Assembly (NCBI RefSeq): GCF_001894985.1
Contig: NZ_BCXG01000022.1
Coordinates: 26,646-90,645, forward strand
DNA: 64,000 bases
From: Rhodococcus tukisamuensis NBRC 100609
GTDB lineage: Bacteria > Actinomycetota > Actinomycetes > Mycobacteriales > Mycobacteriaceae
Reading direction: 5' to 3'
Shown in pieces: positions 17,188 to 25,134 of this stretch. The position numbers and the translations under genes were made by a program. A model generated the notes under the pieces. The model worked only from the letters and a program-made list of their open reading frames with translations, was not told where the DNA came from and did not search any database. The number at the start of each line of letters is the position of its first letter. Position 1 is the stretch's first letter.

Positions 17188-17936
17188 CAGAACCGGAATC
17201 CCCCGTTGAGGCCGATGGTCTGACCGGTCAGCCAGCCGGACTCCCCGCCGACCAGGTGGCTCACCAGGGCAGCCACCTCGGAGGGCTCCCCCACCCGCCG
17301 AACCGGCGCCTGCATCGCGTAGAAGTCGATCACCTGCTGATTCGTCACCGCCCGCGCCGTCGCGGTGTCCACGAGGCCCAGTTGGATGGTGTTGCAGGTG
17401 ATTCCGCGTCCGCCGAGCTCGCTGGCCGCGGTGCGGGTGATCGACTCGGCGGCCGCCTTGCTCGCCGCGTACGCCGCCCCGCCGAACAGTCCCTGCACCG
17501 TGGCGACCGACGAGATGTTGACGATGCGGCCGCCGTCGGCCATCCGCTGTGAACACTCGGCGGCCGCGACCAGCAACGCGTGCGCATTGAGCGCAAACAC
17601 CTGGAGGTAGTCGTCGTGCCGCTGGGTCGCCAGCTTGGGGAGTGACCCGAAAACCGCGGTGGCCGCGTTGTGGACGAAGGCGTCGAGGCGTCCGAATTCG
17701 TCGACCGCCGTGTCCACCAGCAGCCGCACGCCTTCGGGCTCGGTGAGGTCGGCCTGCACGGTCACCGCCCGCACCCCCGACTCCCGGCAGTCGTGTGCGG
17801 CATCCTCGGCGCCGGATTCGTTGGCGCAGTATGCGATCACCACGTCGAAACCGTCGGCGGCCAGTCGCCGGCTGATCGCCGACCCGATGCCGCCGCCGCC
17901 GCCGGTGACCACCGCGGTGCGCTGCTGGTCCCCCAT
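17187..17936 (-). CDS. SDR oxidoreductase, FabG-like
   Basis: This is 249 residues from the ATG at 17936, one base after the KAS III stop. It is a classical SDR: TGGGGGIGSAISRR cofactor motif, HNAA (variant of NNAG), catalytic Ser in ISSVATVQG, YAASKAAAE, and C-terminal SGWLTGQTIGLNGGF. It probably reduces a 3-ketoacyl intermediate with NADPH, given its pairing with a ketosynthase III. Its start and stop overlap or abut both neighbours, so it is embedded in a tightly coupled operon. Confidence 0.88.
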   Translation of the reverse strand: MGDQQRTAVVTGGGGGIGSAISRRLAADGFDVVIAYCANESGAEDAAHDCRESGVRAVTVQADLTEPEGVRLLVDTAVDEFGRLDAFVHNAATAVFGSLPKLATQRHDDYLQVFALNAHALLVAAAECSQRMADGGRIVNISSVATVQGLFGGAAYAASKAAAESITRTAASELGGRGITCNTIQLGLVDTATARAVTNQQVIDFYAMQAPVRRVGEPSEVAALVSHLVGGESGWLTGQTIGLNGGFRF

Positions 17937-17937
17937 C

Positions 17938-18945
17938 TCAGAACCACCGCATGACGATGACCGCGCCACTGACGCCGGCGCCGGCGGTGACCATCGCGAC
18001 GATGTCCCCCCGTTGGATCTTCCGCTCACGCGCGGACATGACCGTGCCGATCGGCAACGACGCCGCCGCCGTGTTCGCCACCCACTGCCCGGTGGTCGGC
18101 ACCTTCTCGGGTGCAAGCCCGAGGACCTGCCCGAACAGTCGCACCATCTGCACGTTGGCCTGGTGCACGAAGAGATGGTCGATGTCCGCCACCGTCAACC
18201 CGGCCTCGTCGAGCGACTCCCGGAGCAACTCCGGCAGTTCTCGGACGAACACCTCCGCGAGCTGGCGACCGTCCATGTGCAGCGGTTCGACCCCGGCGGA
18301 ATCCGGGGTGCGGTACGGGGTGCACAGGGCGTCGACGAAGGTGCTGTCCGTGACGAGGCGGCTGGCGAGCATCCCGTAGCCGGGCGGCACGGGGCCCATC
18401 AGGTAGGCGCCTGCCCCGTCGCCGAACAGCGGCGCGGTCTTGCGGTCGGACGGGACCAGGTAGTTCTCGATGCGGTGCGCGCCGATCACCAGCGCGGTAC
18501 GGGCCTGGCCGATCTGCCGGTACGCGTCGGCGGTCACCATCGCCTGGGCGAACCCGGCGCAGCCGCCGTCGAGGCTCAACGTCGGCATGGGCGCCAGCCC
18601 GATCCGCGCGTGCACGTCCGATACCGGGGCGGGCACCTGCCGGTCGGGCGTGGACGTCGCCACGATGAGCATCCCCGGGTCCTCGGCTGCCTCCGCCGTC
18701 AACGACAGTTCGCGCGCGTGCTTGAGCGCCTGCCGGCCCGCCTCGGCGGCCATGTCGGCGGTGTTCTCCCCCGGCGCGGTTCGGTGACGCTCGACGACCC
18801 CGGTCTTCTCGACGATCCACTGTTCGGTGACACCGGCGCCGGCCGCGACCTCGGCGTTGGTCGCCACGCGCTGCGGGACGTACATCCCCATGCCGAGCAC
18901 GCCGTAACCGGCCTGATCCTCGACGCGCCTTTTTCCGGACAGCAT
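17938..18945 (-). CDS. 3-oxoacyl-ACP synthase III (FabH-like)
   Basis: This is 335 residues from the ATG at 18945, with AGGAGGAGG just upstream. It has a thiolase-fold ketosynthase III with the complete triad C129 (DGGCAGFAQ), H261 (HQANVQ) and N291 (NTAAAS). KAS III enzymes condense an acyl-CoA starter with malonyl-ACP, though secondary-metabolite members use other acyl donors or make esters. It is distinct from the housekeeping FabH context, which normally sits in a fab/acp cluster. It leads an operon KAS III-SDR-kinase-CoA transferase, which suggests a dedicated small biosynthetic or acyl-modification pathway. Confidence 0.88.
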   Translation of the reverse strand: MLSGKRRVEDQAGYGVLGMGMYVPQRVATNAEVAAGAGVTEQWIVEKTGVVERHRTAPGENTADMAAEAGRQALKHARELSLTAEAAEDPGMLIVATSTPDRQVPAPVSDVHARIGLAPMPTLSLDGGCAGFAQAMVTADAYRQIGQARTALVIGAHRIENYLVPSDRKTAPLFGDGAGAYLMGPVPPGYGMLASRLVTDSTFVDALCTPYRTPDSAGVEPLHMDGRQLAEVFVRELPELLRESLDEAGLTVADIDHLFVHQANVQMVRLFGQVLGLAPEKVPTTGQWVANTAAASLPIGTVMSARERKIQRGDIVAMVTAGAGVSGAVIVMRWF

Positions 18946-19065
18946 CACTGGCCTCCTCCTGAGTGGACGCCCCCGACAGCGCCGGAATCCCGTTCTACTC
19001 CACCCACTGACCTCCGGGCGTCGTTTCGGGGGCATTTGTCCAACTCGGCTTCACGTCAACAGCCT

Positions 19066-19926
19066 TCATCGCTCCTCCAAGAGCCCGCGCAGGTACTCGG
19101 CGGTGTCCGGGCGCGCGGCCTCGACGGCCAGGACGATGCGTTCGCGGCGATCGTCAGAGAGCGCGGCGAGCGCACCGATGAACTTCGGGAGTTCGTTCCT
19201 CCGACGCATGAGCAGCGCGTTGAGGAAGTCGGGCACCTCCCGCCAGCGCCCGCCGTGGCCGAGCTCCATGATCGCGAACACGCGGTCGAAGTTGCTCGGG
19301 AAGTCCTTCTCGTTCGTCCAGGCGCGATCGACCCGACCGCTCTCGCGGAACGCCTCGGCTGCGGATCTCCAGTCCTCGGGCCAGTCGTCCGGGATCGGAT
19401 CGAGCACCGGCTTGCTGTTCGTGCCGCCGAGTGCCTCGTGGATCGGTTCCCACTGCTCGTCTTCACGGACCCAGCGGCCGAGCGTTCGGCGCACGAGCGC
19501 GCGCTGCGCATCGCCCCAGGTATCGGTCACCGTGAGGAACGCGCGGCTCGCGTCCTCGCTGCCCGTGACGAACATCGAGCCGGTGCGGATGCTCTCGTGA
19601 TCCCCGCGCGACTCCAGCCAGTTCGGCAGCACCCTGGCGGTGGCGGCGCCACCCGTGGCCGGATCGGCTTGCGAGAGAACGCCGTAGGCGGCCTCGTAGA
19701 TGCCGTAGTCGTCGAGCGGGTGCAACGACCACAGGATCGCCTCGACGGTTTCCGCATCGACGGCCCGCCCGTCGAGGGCATCGAGCATCGCGAGGTACCG
19801 ATCGATGCCTGCCTGCTGGACGGCGTCCTCCTCGTCGCTGAGCGGCCCCGCCTCGTCCTGATGGATGCTGCCGCCCAGGCGGATCAGCTCGTCCCGCCAC
19901 GCCTGACCGCGAACCCCGTCACTCAC
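19066..19926 (-). CDS. Uncharacterised protein, last gene of tRNA-Cys-proximal island
   Basis: This is about 286 residues from a GTG at 19926 that overlaps the upstream stop by 8 nt. I do not recognise the family. The sequence is helical and acidic, with HPLDDYGIYEAAYGVLSQ, AFLTVTDTWGDAQRALVRR, NEKDFPSNFDRVFAIMELGHGGRW and a C-terminal DDRRERIVLAVEAARPDTAEYLRGLLEER. No catalytic motif, signal peptide or membrane segment is visible. Co-directional overlap with the HEAT-repeat gene and repeated use of the phrase QAWRDEL near both N-terminal regions suggest that they evolved together. An immunity-type or binding protein is a guess. Confidence 0.6.
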   Translation of the reverse strand: MSDGVRGQAWRDELIRLGGSIHQDEAGPLSDEEDAVQQAGIDRYLAMLDALDGRAVDAETVEAILWSLHPLDDYGIYEAAYGVLSQADPATGGAATARVLPNWLESRGDHESIRTGSMFVTGSEDASRAFLTVTDTWGDAQRALVRRTLGRWVREDEQWEPIHEALGGTNSKPVLDPIPDDWPEDWRSAAEAFRESGRVDRAWTNEKDFPSNFDRVFAIMELGHGGRWREVPDFLNALLMRRRNELPKFIGALAALSDDRRERIVLAVEAARPDTAEYLRGLLEER

Positions 19927-21124
19927 CTCCGGCCCCGTCCTCCAGCAACACCGCGATCGCCTGTCGGTCGTACGGCAGGCCGACGCGCATGAACGCCAGA
20001 CCCGCGTTGCCGACGTTCGTTCCCCACAAACTCTCGTTCGCCACCAAAGCCGCGAGGAATTGACGCTGAGGCGCGCCGATGTTCTCGGGTAGCGGTGGGT
20101 ACTCGCCCGGCACGAACTCGACCTCGGGGAAGGCGGCACGAAGCAACGGGCCCCAGTCGTTGTCGGCCGTGTACGGGGTCGAAAGCTGCGCCGTCGCGAC
20201 GGCCGCCGGCAGGACCGCGGCGAAGGACGTTTCCCGTTGCAGGAGCGAATTCAGCAGCGCGAACCGGACGTGCATGGGAAAACTGCTCGGCCGCCGTCCG
20301 AACCACTGGTCGACCTCGTCCGGCCGAGTCAGCGCACGAACGAGTTCTTCCGCCGCCTGCCCGGAGCGCGGCAGGTACAGGGCGGCACACGCGCGGATCG
20401 CGGGATCGGCGTCGGCGAGCCAGGCGCTGACGTCGGCCCCGACGGTGCCGAGAGCGAGAACGGCCGCGGCTCGGTCGTCACGCTCCGTGGCGCTGTCCGC
20501 GAAGGAACGCAGCGCTGCGACGACTCGGCGCTGATACGGCGCAGTGGAGTTGCCGTTCCACCGTGCCAGCGCGCTCACCGCCCCAGCCTTGTGGGCGGTG
20601 GTATCCGATCTCATCAGCTGAAGCAGCCCCTCCAGGACCGGGTGCGTCTGCTGCCGGAGCGCTGGCACGGCGAGAGCCATGAGCACACCTGCCACAGGCG
20701 ATGCCCACGCCTCTTCCGATTCCTCTTCGTCGTCGGACGCGAGGGCCTCGAAGAACTCGCGTTCCTCCTCGTCCGAAGGCGACACGACCTCGCCTTCGTC
20801 CGCAAACAGCTCCCCGACCAGGGTCAGACTGTCGCCCGCCGCATCTAGGAAATCCACCAGCGCAGGCAGGCGCGCCGACGCCGTCTTCCGGTCCGCATCG
20901 GCGCTCCAGAACGAGACGGATTGTGCGACGGCGGCAACCGCGGGTGCCGTTGCCGGGTAGATGGTTCCCTGATGCAGCACCGCACCGTACAGGTGCTCCA
21001 TCGCCGTCGAGAAGGCCGTCTCGTCGGCAGCCACCAACGCGTCCAAGTGCGCCGGCGTGTCCGTTGCCACGGCATAGGCGTGGAAGAGCCGATTCCAGTC
21101 GTAGGTCTCGCTCACGCGACGCAC
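19919..21124 (-). CDS. HEAT-repeat-like protein
   Basis: This is 401 residues from a GTG at 21124 (a second GTG at 21115 is possible). The central region holds Ala/Leu-rich helix pairs of HEAT type: LLQLMRSDTTAHKAGAVSALARW, RVVAALRSFADSATERDDRAAAVLALG and WLADADPAIRACAALYLPRSG. An acidic stretch (SPSDEEEREFFEALASDDEEESEE) lies near residue 115. There is no enzyme motif, so it is probably a protein-binding solenoid. Many polymorphic-toxin immunity clusters carry such proteins, but no toxin is seen beside it. Confidence 0.7.
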   Translation of the reverse strand: MRRVSETYDWNRLFHAYAVATDTPAHLDALVAADETAFSTAMEHLYGAVLHQGTIYPATAPAVAAVAQSVSFWSADADRKTASARLPALVDFLDAAGDSLTLVGELFADEGEVVSPSDEEEREFFEALASDDEEESEEAWASPVAGVLMALAVPALRQQTHPVLEGLLQLMRSDTTAHKAGAVSALARWNGNSTAPYQRRVVAALRSFADSATERDDRAAAVLALGTVGADVSAWLADADPAIRACAALYLPRSGQAAEELVRALTRPDEVDQWFGRRPSSFPMHVRFALLNSLLQRETSFAAVLPAAVATAQLSTPYTADNDWGPLLRAAFPEVEFVPGEYPPLPENIGAPQRQFLAALVANESLWGTNVGNAGLAFMRVGLPYDRQAIAVLLEDGAGGE

Positions 21125-21160
21125 TCCAGTTCGTCACGCCACGCCTGATCGCGGCCCTCG

Positions 21161-21670
21161 TCACTCATCTCCGGCCCTTGTCCGATCCCCGTCGATGTAC
21201 TCCTGCGCCAGCGCGAGTGCGCTGTCGTCGAGCGCGCGACCTGGCACGAAGAACGCCGCCTTCCCCGCCATGTTCCGAAACACGATGCCGTCCTTGATGC
21301 GCACCGCGCCGGAGAGCGAATTCCACGGCGCACGCGATGAGCCGAACCTGCCATCCAACCCCAGCCCGTCCGCATCGATCCGCACCGTGAGAATCGATCC
21401 GACACTCATGCCGTCTTCGACCGCCTTCGCGGCAACGCGACGAAGGACGCCCACGAGGACGACAAGCAGCAGCGCGAGGGCTGCGATCACCCCGAATGCG
21501 AACACCCCGACGGGGCGACCCGACACCGCCAGCACAATGCCGACGACCAGCGCGATCGGGAGCGCGATCATGCCTGTGACCCGAAGGCGACGCGACACCG
21601 CCGCATCGACGAACGCCCGCCGGACAGCCGATCTGTCCGCAGCATCGATCGTGATGCTGTTCTCGAACAC
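21161..21670 (-). CDS. YcxB-like membrane protein
   Basis: This is 169 residues. Two transmembrane helices sit at about residues 32-53 (VTGMIALPIALVVGIVLAV) and 55-75 (VFAFGVIAALALLLVVLVG). The C-terminal soluble part has the YcxB-like pattern: SILTVRIDADGLGLDG, PWNSLSGAVRIKDGIVFRNM and AFFVPGRALDD. Function of the family is unknown; several members are found in immunity-gene arrays. It lies between the HEAT-repeat gene and a 164-residue gene ending 3 nt upstream. Confidence 0.75.
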   Translation of the reverse strand: MFENSITIDAADRSAVRRAFVDAAVSRRLRVTGMIALPIALVVGIVLAVSGRPVGVFAFGVIAALALLLVVLVGVLRRVAAKAVEDGMSVGSILTVRIDADGLGLDGRFGSSRAPWNSLSGAVRIKDGIVFRNMAGKAAFFVPGRALDDSALALAQEYIDGDRTRAGDE

Positions 21671-21673
21671 GGC

Positions 21674-22168
21674 CTACGACCCGCTGCCGTGAATCGCCGG
21701 CTCGGTGAGCGCCGCACGAATCCGCTCGAACGCCTGCCGAGTCTCCGGCGGCGCGAGGAAGTCGTCCAACGGCGCCCCACTCGCCCGGAAGTCCGCCTCC
21801 TCGAGCAGTGCGATGCCGAGTGCGGCGATCCGCTCCGACGATCGTTCCTCCAGATAGGCGGCCCACGCCTCCAGCGCGGTGATCGCGCGCAGGAGGTCCG
21901 GATCCATGTCGCCATCCGAAAGGTCGCCCTCGTCGATCTCCACGATCCATGCCCGAAGCTGCTCGGCGGACGCCGTACCCGCTCCGTCTGCGGCCGCGCT
22001 GACGGCGCCTGCTCCGGCGTCCGTCAGCTCTGCTGCCGCGGCCGCTGCCACGCCATCGGCGGTGAGGAACTCCCGCGTGACCGCGATCCCGAACGCGACC
22101 TGCGCCTGGGCAGTAGCGCGGGTTGCATAATCACGAACGGAGTTCTCGACTTCCTCGTAGCTACTCAC
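21674..22168 (-). CDS. Uncharacterised acidic helical protein
   Basis: This is 164 residues from a GTG at 22168, chosen because AAGGA lies upstream and the earlier part of the frame overlaps the previous gene as arginine-rich shadow. The protein is alanine-rich and acidic, with SSYEEVENSVRDYATRATAQAQ at the start, a core LRAITALEAWAAYLEERSSERIAALGIALLEEADF, and a tail PPETRQAFERIRAALTEPA. The overall pattern resembles small DUF4259-type immunity proteins, but I am not certain. The stop is 3 nt from the YcxB-like gene start, so they are co-transcribed. Confidence 0.62.
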   Translation of the reverse strand: MSSYEEVENSVRDYATRATAQAQVAFGIAVTREFLTADGVAAAAAAELTDAGAGAVSAAADGAGTASAEQLRAWIVEIDEGDLSDGDMDPDLLRAITALEAWAAYLEERSSERIAALGIALLEEADFRASGAPLDDFLAPPETRQAFERIRAALTEPAIHGSGS

Positions 22169-22232
22169 GCCGCGCCGTCCTTCCTCGCGCCGACCATCGG
22201 AAGCGAAAGCGCACCAACTGGATTGCGCGTCA

Positions 22233-22802
22233 TCATTCGTCGTCCTCATCTTCGGCCTGCCATGCCGCCTCGAGTTCCTCGAGCACAGCGGGCGGCATCC
22301 CCTCGCCCCATCCGTTGGACTCCGCGTATCCACGGATGTCGACGTCGTCTCCGGTGACGGACTCGAACATCACCGGAGGGATCAGCCATCCCGGATCGTC
22401 TTGTGCGCCCAGCGCTTCCGCCGTCCAGTCCTGGCCGGGGTGCTTCGGATTCCCGGTCGGCGTCGAGAGGTCGTTCGCCGGGTCGAACGAAGCGCCGGCT
22501 GCCGCCACCGTGCCGGAGGCGACCCGGTCCTGCAGCGCATGCAGGTTCGTCCATCCCGCGCGATTGACCGGCGGGACATCGGCCTCACTGCGGAACCTCT
22601 GGTAGTAGCCGGGCTGGGAGTACCAGTACAGGGCGGCCGCGGTGGCCCTGTCGAGCCGCGGATGCGCGGCCATCCACGCGATCAGCTCGGACTTGCCGTC
22701 GTAGTTCATCGTGAGTGCCGTCAGCAGCCACTCGGTCGCGGACGCACTGTCCAGGAATCTACGCATCAGGCGCAGCTCCAGCTCGTCGAAATCAACGCTC
22801 AT
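22233..22802 (-). CDS. DUF4274 domain-containing protein
   Basis: This is 189 residues. The N-terminal half fits DUF4274: ATEWLLTALTMNYDGKSELIAWMAAHPRLDRATAAALYWYSQPGYY. The C-terminal half is acidic and ends AWQAEDEDDE. DUF4274 proteins are small, of unknown function, and recur in toxin-immunity neighbourhoods. The start overlaps the end of a partial reading frame at 22792-23103 that may be the remnant of a former upstream gene. It heads the run of five co-directional genes down to 19066. Confidence 0.72.
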   Translation of the reverse strand: MSVDFDELELRLMRRFLDSASATEWLLTALTMNYDGKSELIAWMAAHPRLDRATAAALYWYSQPGYYQRFRSEADVPPVNRAGWTNLHALQDRVASGTVAAAGASFDPANDLSTPTGNPKHPGQDWTAEALGAQDDPGWLIPPVMFESVTGDDVDIRGYAESNGWGEGMPPAVLEELEAAWQAEDEDDE

Positions 22803-23103
22803 AGTTCACCTTCCCCAGCGGGAGCGGCATCGGGTTCAGGGCGACCGACGCGACCCCGAGCTCGCTCAGGCGATACACCTGCTCGCCATCTCCGCTGCCG
22901 GACCGCAATGCCCGCGCGAGGCATTGTGCCTCCTGCGGTTCGCCGGCCGGGAGCGGGGTGCTGCTCGCGTAGTGCTCGGGCAGCGCGGCGCCCAGATCTT
23001 CCGCGCGAAGGTCTCGTCGATCGGCGCTTGAAGTGTCGCGAAAGGTCGCGAAAACCCCAGGTTGCTCGGACAAGTAGGTCCGAAACCTACAGCTCACCTG
23101 CAC
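22792..23103 (-). pseudogene. Probable gene remnant between tRNA-Cys and the DUF4274 gene
   Basis: An open frame ends with ELGVASVALNPMPLPLGKVNYER and overlaps the DUF4274 start by 11 bp, as translationally coupled genes do. Its 5' part has no recognisable start domain: going upstream it runs straight into the tRNA-Cys terminator and the tRNA itself. GTG codons at 23103 and 23097 could serve as starts. The tail (GDGEQVYRLSELGVASVAL) faintly recalls EF-hand/RTX-type repeats. I read it as the 3' end of a gene truncated next to the tRNA, but a short intact gene is possible. Confidence 0.35.
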
Positions 23104-23109
23104 AACAGG

Positions 23110-23143
23110 AATCGGGGCCGACCACAGCTGGCCGGCCCCGATT
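23110..23143 (-). terminator. Terminator of tRNA-Cys
   Basis: AATCGGGGCCG at 23110-23120 pairs perfectly with CGGCCCCGATT at 23133-23143. It lies immediately downstream of the tRNA-Cys gene on the minus strand. Confidence 0.75.
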
Positions 23144-23148
23144 TCTCG

Positions 23149-23219
23149 AGCGGATGACGGGATTCGAACCCGTGTGAACGGCTTTGCAGACCGGTGCCTG
23201 ACCACTCAGCCACACCCGC
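23149..23219 (-). tRNA. tRNA-Cys (anticodon GCA)
   Basis: On the minus strand the 71-nt cloverleaf has acceptor GCGGGTG pairing CATCCGC (one G-U), anticodon loop CTGCAAA (anticodon GCA), and T arm ACGGGTTCGAATCCCGT. The discriminator is U, an identity element for tRNA-Cys. No CCA is encoded. It borders the island of poorly characterised genes at 19.1-23.1 kb. Confidence 0.95.
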
Positions 23220-23304
23220 ATCGACTACGAACTGTGCCGATCGGCCGCCGCGCCGAACAGGTTTCGGCTCAGCGTGATTGAAAACCTCGCCGTCACGGCC
23301 GCCG

Positions 23305-23802
23305 CTACTCTGCCCGCGGTGTACTGATTCGCCGGTAGGCATCTTGCAGGTCAATCGCTGTGATCATCTCGCTCGCCAGCAACGCCTTCGACAGGCGCGG
23401 GATTATCCCGTTGACGTGGTTGCTCCGTGCGAACTGAGACTCGACTGCGTGACGGGGCATCGTGAACGACTCGGCAATATTGAAATCCACGTCGAAAATG
23501 ACCACGAGCAGAGCTTCGTAATCGGCATCTCGGATTGCACCAAGAGCAGTTCGCTTGTTGCCGGAAGTGCGCCGCATCCCCTTCACCTGGATGCGCTCAC
23601 CGTCGGGGGTGCGAATGTCCCAGCCCTTCTGGCTGAACGTCCCCCGCTCACCGCCGTAATGCGCAAACGCGATCGCCTCGGCGAGATCTCCCACCGGATT
23701 GTTGTTAGTCCGGATCAGTTCGCGTGATTTCAGCTCGTCCATGCTCGTTGCCCACAGCCCGAGTAATTCCGGCACGGTCATTCCGGCGAGGTCGATGTCC
23801 AT
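23305..23802 (-). CDS. DUF6998-like protein, possible PD-(D/E)XK fold
   Basis: This is 165 residues. An N-terminal helix is followed by NNPVGDLAEAIAFAHYGG, then SQKGWDIRTPDGERIQVKG. The arrangement E...D-x(n)-Q-x-K resembles PD-(D/E)XK restriction-type nucleases, where the acid in GWD and the K in QVK would be catalytic. The later strands (YEALLVVIFDVDFNIAESFTMPRHAV) match the DUF6998 pattern. No methyltransferase or specificity gene is nearby, so it is not part of a visible restriction system. It lies alone between tRNA-Cys and an MFS transporter. Base composition is slightly less GC-rich than its neighbours, hinting at transfer. Confidence 0.65.
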   Translation of the reverse strand: MDIDLAGMTVPELLGLWATSMDELKSRELIRTNNNPVGDLAEAIAFAHYGGERGTFSQKGWDIRTPDGERIQVKGMRRTSGNKRTALGAIRDADYEALLVVIFDVDFNIAESFTMPRHAVESQFARSNHVNGIIPRLSKALLASEMITAIDLQDAYRRISTPRAE

Positions 23803-23837
23803 CCAGCTATCTCAGCACCGATCCGCCCCACTCGCCC

Positions 23838-25022
23838 TCACGGCCGCGCCCACGCCAACCGGGCGCTGAACCCCACTGTGCACAGCGCGAACACCACCGA
23901 CAGCGCCGCGAAGGCCTGCCCACCCAGCGCCGTGAGGCCGAGCGCCGCGGTACCGGCGCCACTGCCGACGTACAGCACCGAGTTGTTCCAGGACACCGCC
24001 GCGCCGCGCCGCTCCGCCATCACCGTCGTCAGGTACACCTGTGCCGAGCTGAAGAACCCGGTCCCGGAGAAGAACGCGAGCACGAAGCCGGCCAGGGCGA
24101 GCTGCCAACTCGACGCCGTCGTCGCCACGGCCAGGGCCGCCGCGAGCAGCAGGCCCCAGCCGACGTTGAGCACCGGCACGTGACGCCCCTTCGACGACCA
24201 CCAGTCCACCAGCGGGCCCGCGGCCAGCGACCCGACCAGCGACCCGATGCCCACCAGCGCGCCGACCAGGCCGAGCACCGCGGTGGAGAAGCCGAACCTC
24301 GACGCGAACAGCGCGCCCGCGTACGCGTAGGTACCCAGCCGGGCCGCCTGGAGGAAGAAGTTTCCGGCCATGATCGTCCGGAACACCCGCACCCGCCACA
24401 GGCCGAACGACGACCGCAGCGCGGCCGCGGGACTCCTCGGCGCCGCCGCGGCGACCGACCGAGATTCCCTCAGCCGCAGCCAGATCAGCGTGCCGGCGAC
24501 GGCGAGGCCCGCGGCGACCGCGGCGAAGGCCAGGCGCCAACTGGACCCGGACGCGACGAAGGTCGCCAGCGGCACGCCGATGATCTGGCCACCGGCGTAC
24601 GCGGACGCGCCGAACGCGATCGCCTTCCCCCGATGGCTGGGCAGCGCGGTCTCCGCGAGATAGGCCCACATCGCCGGCCCGATCAGGGCACCGCCGACGC
24701 CGCCGACCACCCTGGCGCCGATCAGCCAGCCCAGCGACGGCGCGACCGCGCACAGCAGCTCACCGGTCATGAACACCGCAATGCCGGAGAGGATCACCCG
24801 CTTACGCGGCAGGTGTTCGGTGAGCGCCCCGACCAGTGGACTGGCGATGGCGTAGGACAGACCGAACGCGGTGACCACCCACGCGGTGCGCGCGATCGAC
24901 GTGCCGAAGTCCTCCGACATCTTGGGCAGCAGCGGCGAACTCAGGAACAGCTCGGCGCCCATCAGGAAGAAGACGAAGTGGATCAGACGGTGCTGGCGCC
25001 ACGGCGTGCTGGGTTCGGTCAC
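23838..25022 (-). CDS. MFS transporter
   Basis: This is 394 residues from the GTG at 25022, five nucleotides after AAGGAG. Twelve predicted membrane helices are visible, with MFS motif A-like sequence SPLVGALTEHLPRKRVIL between TM2 and TM3 and GGVGGALIGPAMWAYLAE in TM4/5. The DHA1-like layout suggests drug or metabolite efflux. It is divergent from the SDR at 25135 with a 112-nt intergenic region. Substrate unknown. Confidence 0.87.
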   Translation of the reverse strand: MTEPSTPWRQHRLIHFVFFLMGAELFLSSPLLPKMSEDFGTSIARTAWVVTAFGLSYAIASPLVGALTEHLPRKRVILSGIAVFMTGELLCAVAPSLGWLIGARVVGGVGGALIGPAMWAYLAETALPSHRGKAIAFGASAYAGGQIIGVPLATFVASGSSWRLAFAAVAAGLAVAGTLIWLRLRESRSVAAAAPRSPAAALRSSFGLWRVRVFRTIMAGNFFLQAARLGTYAYAGALFASRFGFSTAVLGLVGALVGIGSLVGSLAAGPLVDWWSSKGRHVPVLNVGWGLLLAAALAVATTASSWQLALAGFVLAFFSGTGFFSSAQVYLTTVMAERRGAAVSWNNSVLYVGSGAGTAALGLTALGGQAFAALSVVFALCTVGFSARLAWARP

Positions 25023-25134
25023 GATCACTCCTTCGGCTCGCACGCTACCCGGCCGGCCACCACCGATCGCCCACTCTCCCGCTGACAGGGAGCACACGCT
25101 GCCGCGTCGACGCACCCTCGCCTACCGTGCGGGC

